Source of the DNA: Alphaproteobacteria bacterium
Lineage (GTDB): Bacteria > Pseudomonadota > Alphaproteobacteria > Sphingomonadales > Rhodothalassiaceae
Assembly: GCA_003694205.1 (NCBI GenBank)
Contig: RFKS01000160.1
Coordinates: 1 to 8,200, forward strand
Length of the DNA: 8,200 nt
Direction of reading: 5' to 3'
How positions within the stretch are numbered: the first letter of the stretch is position 1; the number at the start of each line of letters is the position of its first letter. The position numbers and the translations under genes are program-made. A model generated the notes under the pieces. The model made no database searches, had not been told where the DNA came from, and worked only from the letters and a program-made list of their open reading frames with translations. Positions 1-4,858 of this stretch are shown here, in pieces.

Positions 1-780
1 GCCGCAATCCTGCGCCGCGGCGTCGGCGTCATCCAGGTGCCGACGACGCTGCTCGCGCAGGTCGACAGCGCGGTCGGCGGCAAGACCGGGATCAATGTCG
101 CCCAGGGCAAGAACCTCGTCGGTGCCTTCCACCAGCCGCGGCGGGTGATTGTCGATCTCTCGACGATCGCGACCCTGCCCGACAGGCAGCGCCGCGCCGG
201 CTATGCCGAGATCGTCAAGTACGGCCTCATCGACCGCCCGCAATTTTTCGCCTGGCTCGAGGCGCACGGCGCCGACGTGCTCGCCGGTGAGTCGGGCGCG
301 CTCGCCCATGCGATCGCCGAAAGCTGCCGCGCCAAGGCGAGCGTCGTCGCCGCCGACGAGCGCGAGACCGGGCGGCGGGCGCTCCTCAATCTCGGCCACA
401 GCTTCGGCCATGCGCTTGAGGCGGCGCTCGGGTATGACGGGCGGCTGCTCCATGGCGAGGCGGTGGCCATCGGCGTGGTTCTGGCGGCCGAGCTTTCGGT
501 CGCCCTCGGGCACGCCGACGCGACCGAATGCGAGCGGATCGCCGCACATCTGCGCTCCGCCGGCCTCACCACCTCGATCACCGAACTCGACGCCGGGATC
601 ACGCCGGAGCGGCTTATGGCGCTCATGGCGCAGGACAAGAAGGTTCGCGACGGACGCCTCCAATTCGTGCTCCTGCGCGGCATCGGCCGCGCCTTTCTGA
701 GCGATAACGTTCCCCGGGAGCTACTGCAGGGGGTGCTCGCACATTCCTGTGCCGGCACCGGAACAATTGCGGGTGACTGA
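1..780 (+). CDS. aroB: 3-dehydroquinate synthase, C-terminal part (5' end outside window)
   Basis: Cytoplasmic second enzyme of the shikimate pathway, converting DAHP to 3-dehydroquinate with NAD+ and a divalent metal. The frame is open from base 1, so the gene is cut by the window edge. The 259 residues seen are the C-terminal part of a protein usually about 350-380 aa long. Near the start of the fragment is the family signature QVPTTLLAQVDSAVGGKTG, which contributes to the nucleotide and substrate site. The three expected metal ligands are present: Glu70 in GYAEIVKYG, His133 in NLGHSFGHALEA and His151 in LLHGEAVAIG (fragment numbering). The Glu-to-first-His spacing of 63 residues equals that of the E. 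coli enzyme (E184 to H247). A GTG at 37 is an internal valine, not a start. The stop at 778-780 is followed after one base by the ATG of the transporter gene, so the two are probably co-transcribed. In many alphaproteobacteria aroK precedes aroB; here that would lie off-window. The identification is firm. Confidence 0.97.
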   Translation, partial: AAILRRGVGVIQVPTTLLAQVDSAVGGKTGINVAQGKNLVGAFHQPRRVIVDLSTIATLPDRQRRAGYAEIVKYGLIDRPQFFAWLEAHGADVLAGESGALAHAIAESCRAKASVVAADERETGRRALLNLGHSFGHALEAALGYDGRLLHGEAVAIGVVLAAELSVALGHADATECERIAAHLRSAGLTTSITELDAGITPERLMALMAQDKKVRDGRLQFVLLRGIGRAFLSDNVPRELLQGVLAHSCAGTGTIAGD

Positions 781-781
781 A

Positions 782-2074
782 ATGCCGATGTCCTTGCCCC
801 TGACCATCTCCGCCATCGCCTTTCTGATCGCGCTCTCGGCCCTCTTTTCCGGCTCCGAGACAGCGCTCACCGCCGCCAGTCGCGCCCGCATGCACCGGCT
901 CGCCCGCGAGGGCGACCGTCGCGCCAGCCGGGTCGAGCGCCTGATCCGCAACAAGGAGCGGCTGATCGGCGCCATCCTGCTCGGCAACAATCTGGTCAAC
1001 ATCCTGGCGAGTGCGCTCGCGACCGGTCTCTTCATCCGCCTCGTCGGCGAATCCGGTGTCGTCTATGCGACGCTCGTGATGACCGCTGTCGTTCTCGTTT
1101 TCGCCGAGGTCCTGCCGAAGACCTATGCCATCGCCGATCCCGATCGCGTGGCGCTGCGGGTCGCCCGTGCGCTCGAGGTCGTGGTCCTGCTATTTTCGCC
1201 GGTGGTCGCGCTGGTCGGCCGCATCGTTCGCATGACGCTGGCGCTGTTCGGCATCGATCTCGCCGGGCGGGACGCCGTGCTTTCGGTCAAGGAGGAACTG
1301 CGCGGCGCCATCGATCTCGGCGCCAGCGAGGGCGCGCTGAGAAAGTCACACCGTGACATGCTGGGCTCGATTCTCGATCTCGACGAGATCACCGTCGAGG
1401 ATGTGATGGTGCATCGCAAGAACATGGAAATGATCGATATCTCGCGACCGGTTGGCGAGATCATCGACGCCGTCATCGCGAGCCCCTATTCGCGCCTGCC
1501 GGTTTATGACGGTGACCCCGACAATATCGTCGGCGTGATCCACGCCAAGGAATTGCTGCGCGCACTCCGGAGCAGCGACGATCGGGACGCGCTCGACATC
1601 CGGACCCTCATGAGCCCGCCCTGGTTCGTGCCCGAGACGACGAGCCTGCGCGAGCAGATGAACGCCTTCCTCGCCCGGCACAGCCATTTCGCGCTCGTCG
1701 TGGACGAATACGGGACCCTCCAGGGACTGGTGACTCTCGAGGATATTCTCGAGGAGATCGTCGGCGACATCGCCGATGAATTCGACGAGAATATCGAGGG
1801 CATCAAGCGCCTCGGAGACGGCTGGATTCTGGTCGACGGCACGACCAGCATCCGCGACCTCAATCGTCACTTCGACTGGTCGCTTCCCGACGAGCACGCC
1901 ACCACCCTCGCCGGCCTCGTCATCTACGAGGCCGAAACGATCCCGATCGTCGGCCAGCGCTTCCAATTCCATGGCTTTGAGTTCGAGATCGCTGGCCGGC
2001 GGCGCAACCAGATCACGCAGATCAAGGTGCGCCCGGTCCCGAAGAAGGATGCAAAGGGGGCACCAGCAAGCTGA
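782..2074 (+). CDS. CNNM/CorC (HlyC) family transporter with DUF21, CBS pair and CorC domain
   Basis: A 430-aa inner-membrane protein, probably exporting Mg2+ or another divalent cation. The old label 'hemolysin' for this family is misleading. The DUF21/CNNM membrane domain covers about residues 4-160: a first helix ending in LFSGSETALTA, the conserved LLGNNLVNILASALA segment at 67-80, a helix ending in FAEVLPKTYA at 107-116, and a hydrophobic stretch at 130-157. In characterised CNNM/CorC proteins the Asn-rich and E-x-x-PK regions line the ion site. A CBS pair follows: the first with SRLPVYDGDPDNIVGVIHAK at about 237-256, the second with ALVVDEYGTLQGLVTLEDIL at about 304-323. A C-terminal CorC/HlyC domain lies at about 345-418. 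I chose ATG 782, one base after the aroB stop; a second ATG at 788 is equally possible. The RBS is weak, which fits coupling to aroB translation. An upstream in-frame GTG at 749 would add 11 residues inside aroB and lacks a well-placed RBS. Transported ion and direction are inferred from the family. Confidence 0.94.
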   Translation: MPMSLPLTISAIAFLIALSALFSGSETALTAASRARMHRLAREGDRRASRVERLIRNKERLIGAILLGNNLVNILASALATGLFIRLVGESGVVYATLVMTAVVLVFAEVLPKTYAIADPDRVALRVARALEVVVLLFSPVVALVGRIVRMTLALFGIDLAGRDAVLSVKEELRGAIDLGASEGALRKSHRDMLGSILDLDEITVEDVMVHRKNMEMIDISRPVGEIIDAVIASPYSRLPVYDGDPDNIVGVIHAKELLRALRSSDDRDALDIRTLMSPPWFVPETTSLREQMNAFLARHSHFALVVDEYGTLQGLVTLEDILEEIVGDIADEFDENIEGIKRLGDGWILVDGTTSIRDLNRHFDWSLPDEHATTLAGLVIYEAETIPIVGQRFQFHGFEFEIAGRRRNQITQIKVRPVPKKDAKGAPAS

Positions 2075-2097
2075 AGACGTGAGCGGGGGACGGTGCC

Positions 2098-2622
2098 TCA
2101 CATCGGTCGCGCGGCGCGCAGGGCCGCCTCATAGGCCGCACACGTCGCCTCGTCGAAGCAGACGAGCAGGATGCTGGACAGGGACGTGTTCCTGCCGGGA
2201 CCGACCGCCCAGCCGGTCACCGTGCGCGCCGCGACCTCGGCCGCCGCGGCGAGCGGATAACCGAAGATACCCGTCGAGATGGCGGGAAAGGCGATCGAGC
2301 TCAGGCCATGTTCGGCGGCGAGCGCGAGCGAAGCCCGGTAACAGGATGCCAAGAGCTCCGGCTCGCCCTCCTTGCCGCCCTGCCATACCGGTCCGACGGT
2401 GTGAATGACATGACGGGCGGGCAGATCGAAGCCGGGTGTGATTCGCGCCTCGCCGGTGGGACAGCCGCCGAGCGCCCGGCAGGCTTCGGCAAGTCGCGGA
2501 CCGGCGGCGCGGTGAATGGCTCCGCTCACACCGCCGCCGGGCGTCAGCCGCTCATTCGCCGCATTGACGATGGCATCGACCGCACAGCCTGTGATGTCAC
2601 CCTGTTCAGCGCGAATCCGCAC
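2098..2622 (-). CDS. Macrodomain protein (MacroD/YmdB-like ADP-ribose-binding family)
   Basis: A single-domain cytoplasmic macrodomain, 174 aa from the chosen start, the usual size for stand-alone members. The family binds ADP-ribose; MacroD/YmdB members hydrolyse O-acetyl-ADP-ribose and remove mono-ADP-ribose from acidic residues. Visible motifs in order: [10 protein letters not shown] at the start (adenine-contacting Asp), [11 protein letters not shown] (Asn20 and Asn23), [27 protein letters not shown] and the phosphate loop [14 protein letters not shown]. In E. coli YmdB and human MacroD1 the glycine-rich loop reads GGGVDG, and that Asp is implicated in catalysis. Here it is Ser33, so activity may be altered or lost. 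I chose GTG 2622 because GGGAGAAGG lies 5-9 bases upstream; the other in-frame GTG at 2643 (181 aa) has a purine run directly against the codon. The gene overlaps the last 17 bases of the S9 peptidase gene, so it is probably the second gene of that transcript. Its 3' end converges on the transporter gene 23 bases away. Family is certain; biochemical activity is not. Confidence 0.93.
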   Translation of the reverse strand: MRIRAEQGDITGCAVDAIVNAANERLTPGGGVSGAIHRAAGPRLAEACRALGGCPTGEARITPGFDLPARHVIHTVGPVWQGGKEGEPELLASCYRASLALAAEHGLSSIAFPAISTGIFGYPLAAAAEVAARTVTGWAVGPGRNTSLSSILLVCFDEATCAAYEAALRAARPM

Positions 2623-4669
2623 CGTCGCCTTCTCCCGCGGCACCCTCTTTGCCGGGATCGTGCTCGGAGAACCAGCCGTCGAGATATTCGATCGTCCGCA
2701 GCATGTTCGAGGGTTTCGAGGTTGTGCCGTGGAACTCGTCCTTCATCACCACCAGCCGCGTCGGCACGTGGAAATATTTGAGGGCGGAGTAGAACTCCTC
2801 GGCCTGCGCGAGCGGCGTCCGGAGATCGCGGTTGCCGGTCATGAGCAGCGTCGGTGTCTTCACCTTCGGCGCATGCATGAGCGGTGAATGGTCGAGCCAG
2901 AGCTTGGGATCAGTCCAGAAATCGGGACGGAAGCGCTTGTAGGCCCAGGCCACGATGTCGGCGGTGCCGGCAAAGCTGATCCAGTCGATGACCGGACAGA
3001 GCGCCGCCGCCGCGGCGAAGCGATCGGTGTGGCCGACCACCCAGCTCGTCAGCACGCCGCCGCCGGAACAGCCGGTGACGAACAGGCGCTTGGGATCGAT
3101 GAATCCGCGCGCGAGAACGGCGTCCGTCGCCGCCATCAGATCGCTGAAATCGCGCTCGCCGGGATAACGGTTGTCGATGGCATTGGCGAATTCCGGACCA
3201 TAGCCGGTCGAGCCGCGCGGATTGGAATAGGCCACCACATAGCCGCGCGCCGCATAGACCTGGAAGGTGAACTGGAAATTGACGCCATACATGGCGTGCG
3301 GTCCGCCATGGATGGAGAGGATCATCGGATAGCGTTTTCCGGGATCGAAATCGGGCGGCGTCACGACCCAGCCCTGGACCCGCGTTCCCTCGGTCGACTC
3401 AGTCCAGAATTCCTCGACCTTGCCGAGATCGACATCAGCCAGAATATCGCCATTGAGGTCGGTGAGCTGAGTCACCCTGCCGTCACGCAGGCGCACGAGG
3501 GCGACGTTGCGCGTCACCTGCGGCGCAGTGAGAACGCCGGCGGCAATGCCGTTGCCACTTACGGAATCCAGGCTCAGCCGCTCGACCCCATTGGTCACCA
3601 CGCGATCGCGCCCGCGAAGATCCACATAATGGATATGGGTCGAGCCCTGTTCGCTCACCGTATAGTAAAGGCCGCGGCCGCGCGCATCCCAGTGCAGGTT
3701 CTGGGCGCTCGCGGGCAGCGCCGCCAACAGCACCCGCTCACCGCTGCCATCGAATCCGATGACCCGCAATTGCGGCGTCGGATAGTTGACCTCGCTCGCC
3801 TCATTGCCCGTATAGGCGACGAGCTTGCCGTCCGGCGAAATGGTCGGCTGCGACCAGTAGCCCGGGGTCTTCGTGATCTGCCGGATGGTGCCGTCCGCAA
3901 CGCTCACTGCATAGAGATGGGAAACGAAGGGTTCGGGCTCGGCCCCGTCTTCGGTGACCTGTCCGTCAAAGAGCAAATGGCGACCGTCGGGGGTCCACTG
4001 CAAGGGACCGCCGGCGTCGATTGCACCGACCGCGCGGGCGCCGACGTCCCACGCGCCATGGGTGAGCTGGCGCGGCGTGCCGCCGTCGGCGGGGACGAGA
4101 AAGATGTGGTTGTACCATTCCTTGAGCCCCACCCGGTCCATCCGGTAATGCAGGCGGTCGATGACGGTCGCGTCCTCGGTCCACTGTGCCCCCTTTGGCC
4201 GCGGTGGCAGCTTGATGCTCCAGGCTGGCTTCATCGGCACGCGGGCGCGAAACGCGATGGTCCGGCCGTCGGGCGACCAGGCGAGTCGTGTCGGGCTGTC
4301 GACATCGCTCGCGATGGCGCTTGTCGCGCCTTCCGCATCCATGTAGCGGACGAGGATCTTCGTCCTGCCATCTGCCCGGTCGACATAGGCGATGCGTGTG
4401 CCGTCGGGCGACCAGCGCACGCCACCACCGTCGGCGAGATAGCGATGATGTCCACCGTCGGCATCCATCATCCACAGCTCGCTCTGCCAACGGTCCTTCA
4501 TCTTGTCGACATGCAGGCGCGAATAGATGACGGCGTGCCCGTCGGGCGCGATCTGCACATTGGCGGCGCGTTCCCAGTCGAGCCAGTCGGCGCTCTCGAG
4601 CGGCCGCGCCTCGGCGGCGAACGCGGTCAAAAGGCCCAGCGCTGCGATGATGCCTGCGTGGCGGCACAT
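2606..4669 (-). CDS. Secreted S9-family (prolyl oligopeptidase-type) serine peptidase
   Basis: A 687-aa peptidase with an export signal, probably cleaving peptides in the periplasm or outside the cell. Residues 1-21 form a Sec-type signal peptide (short basic start, hydrophobic core [12 protein letters not shown], likely cleavage after AFA or AEA); no lipobox is seen. A beta-propeller of PD40/TolB-like repeats follows at about 35-410, with repeats marked by QIAPDG, RWSPDG, AWSPDG, QWTPDG and TISPDG. The C-terminal alpha/beta hydrolase domain, about 430-670, has the SIHGGP oxyanion region (His454), the nucleophile elbow TGCSGGG with Ser535, the acid Asp615 in GNRDLRTP and His647 in [12 protein letters not shown], so the triad is complete in the family order. 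ATG 4669 was preferred over 4711 because a GGAGG lies six bases upstream and it places the signal peptide at the very N-terminus. The last 20 residues are a charged, Gly/Ala-rich tail beyond the catalytic fold, and the following macrodomain gene starts within it. Substrate specificity (dipeptidyl versus acylaminoacyl) cannot be read from the sequence. Confidence 0.95.
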   Translation of the reverse strand: MCRHAGIIAALGLLTAFAAEARPLESADWLDWERAANVQIAPDGHAVIYSRLHVDKMKDRWQSELWMMDADGGHHRYLADGGGVRWSPDGTRIAYVDRADGRTKILVRYMDAEGATSAIASDVDSPTRLAWSPDGRTIAFRARVPMKPAWSIKLPPRPKGAQWTEDATVIDRLHYRMDRVGLKEWYNHIFLVPADGGTPRQLTHGAWDVGARAVGAIDAGGPLQWTPDGRHLLFDGQVTEDGAEPEPFVSHLYAVSVADGTIRQITKTPGYWSQPTISPDGKLVAYTGNEASEVNYPTPQLRVIGFDGSGERVLLAALPASAQNLHWDARGRGLYYTVSEQGSTHIHYVDLRGRDRVVTNGVERLSLDSVSGNGIAAGVLTAPQVTRNVALVRLRDGRVTQLTDLNGDILADVDLGKVEEFWTESTEGTRVQGWVVTPPDFDPGKRYPMILSIHGGPHAMYGVNFQFTFQVYAARGYVVAYSNPRGSTGYGPEFANAIDNRYPGERDFSDLMAATDAVLARGFIDPKRLFVTGCSGGGVLTSWVVGHTDRFAAAAALCPVIDWISFAGTADIVAWAYKRFRPDFWTDPKLWLDHSPLMHAPKVKTPTLLMTGNRDLRTPLAQAEEFYSALKYFHVPTRLVVMKDEFHGTTSKPSNMLRTIEYLDGWFSEHDPGKEGAAGEGDGADSR

Positions 4670-4675
4670 GGTCGT

Positions 4676-4680
4676 CCTCC
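4676..4680 (-). promoter_or_regulatory. Ribosome binding site of the S9 peptidase gene
   Basis: On the minus strand this reads GGAGG, inside a longer AAGGGGGAGGACG purine run, six bases before the ATG at 4669. It is the strongest Shine-Dalgarno match in the window. It decides the start in favour of 4669 over the in-frame ATG at 4711, which would turn this RBS into coding sequence. Confidence 0.75.
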
Positions 4681-4706
4681 CCCTTCTTGGTGTTCTCCCA
4701 GTGTGC

Positions 4707-4712
4707 AGCATA
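4707..4712 (-). promoter_or_regulatory. Possible -10 element for the peptidase-macrodomain transcript
   Basis: The minus strand reads TATGCT, matching TATAAT at four of six positions, and would give a leader of about 30 bases before the ATG at 4669. No good TTGACA-like -35 lies 16-18 bases upstream. This is a weak candidate based on position and composition only. Confidence 0.22.
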
Positions 4713-4815
4713 GCCTCTTTTGCCGCATTGCCCTAGAGCCAGTCGGTGAAAACGGGCGTGTCGCCGAAAGTGGACAGGCACGGATCGCGGTGGCAGAAGA
4801 CAGGTCAGTCGCCGG

Positions 4816-4837
4816 CCGGCGCCTCAAGGCGAGCCGG
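4816..4837 (+). promoter_or_regulatory. GC-rich stem-loop in the helicase leader
   Basis: The RNA can fold with arms CCGGC and GCCGG, a two-base GA bulge on the 3' side, then GCC pairing with GGC around a TCAA loop. That gives eight GC pairs ending 21 bases before the helicase ATG at 4859. There is no U-tract after it, so it does not look like an intrinsic terminator. It overlaps a perfect 12-base palindrome at 4810-4821, which could instead be a protein-binding site. Chance folding is common at this GC content. Confidence 0.3.
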
Positions 4838-4858
4838 TTCCGACGAAGCGAGCGCAGG

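Larger units (their letters stand above)
4670..4858. other. Divergent intergenic spacer between the peptidase and helicase genes
   Basis: This is the only sizeable non-coding stretch in the window. It must carry promoters for the leftward peptidase-macrodomain pair and, unless a promoter lies farther upstream, for the rightward helicase-S4 pair. On the minus side I see a strong RBS and a weak -10-like box. On the plus side I find no convincing -35/-10 pair; the closest, TTGGTG at 4687 with CATAGC at 4709, is too poor to call. A 12-base palindrome (CGCCGGCCGGCG, 4810-4821) and a stem-loop sit close to the helicase start. The plus-strand frame of the helicase stays open through the spacer, so a longer helicase N-terminus is not excluded by stops. 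The family signature, however, begins only ten residues after the chosen ATG. Confidence 0.6.

Noticed and set aside
37..780. GTG 37 as the start of aroB
   Set aside because: The frame is open to base 1 and the upstream residues, AAILRRGVGVIQVP, belong to the conserved AroB core. The gene is simply cut by the window edge.
749..781. GTG 749 as the start of the transporter
   Set aside because: It lies inside aroB, lacks a well-spaced RBS and adds 11 residues before the usual membrane start. ATG 782 next to the aroB stop fits better.
2079..2101. GTGAG...CTCAC inverted repeat in the gap between the convergent transporter and macrodomain genes, as a bidirectional terminator
   Set aside because: The stem has only five pairs with a 13-base loop and no T-tract on either strand, so I could not support a terminator.
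1346..2101. A 251-codon minus-strand open frame across the CBS/CorC part of the transporter gene
   Set aside because: The plus strand encodes well-conserved CBS and CorC motifs, and the antisense translation shows no domain.
4669..4711. ATG 4711 as the peptidase start
   Set aside because: It would put an Arg-rich, polar 14-residue stretch before the signal peptide and make the strong RBS coding sequence.
2888..4858. A 1603-aa protein fusing an N-terminal domain to the helicase
   Set aside because: The upstream part is antisense to the peptidase, which has a signal peptide, propeller repeats, a full catalytic triad and a strong RBS. The antisense translation has no recognisable domain, and the helicase core begins ten residues after ATG 4859.
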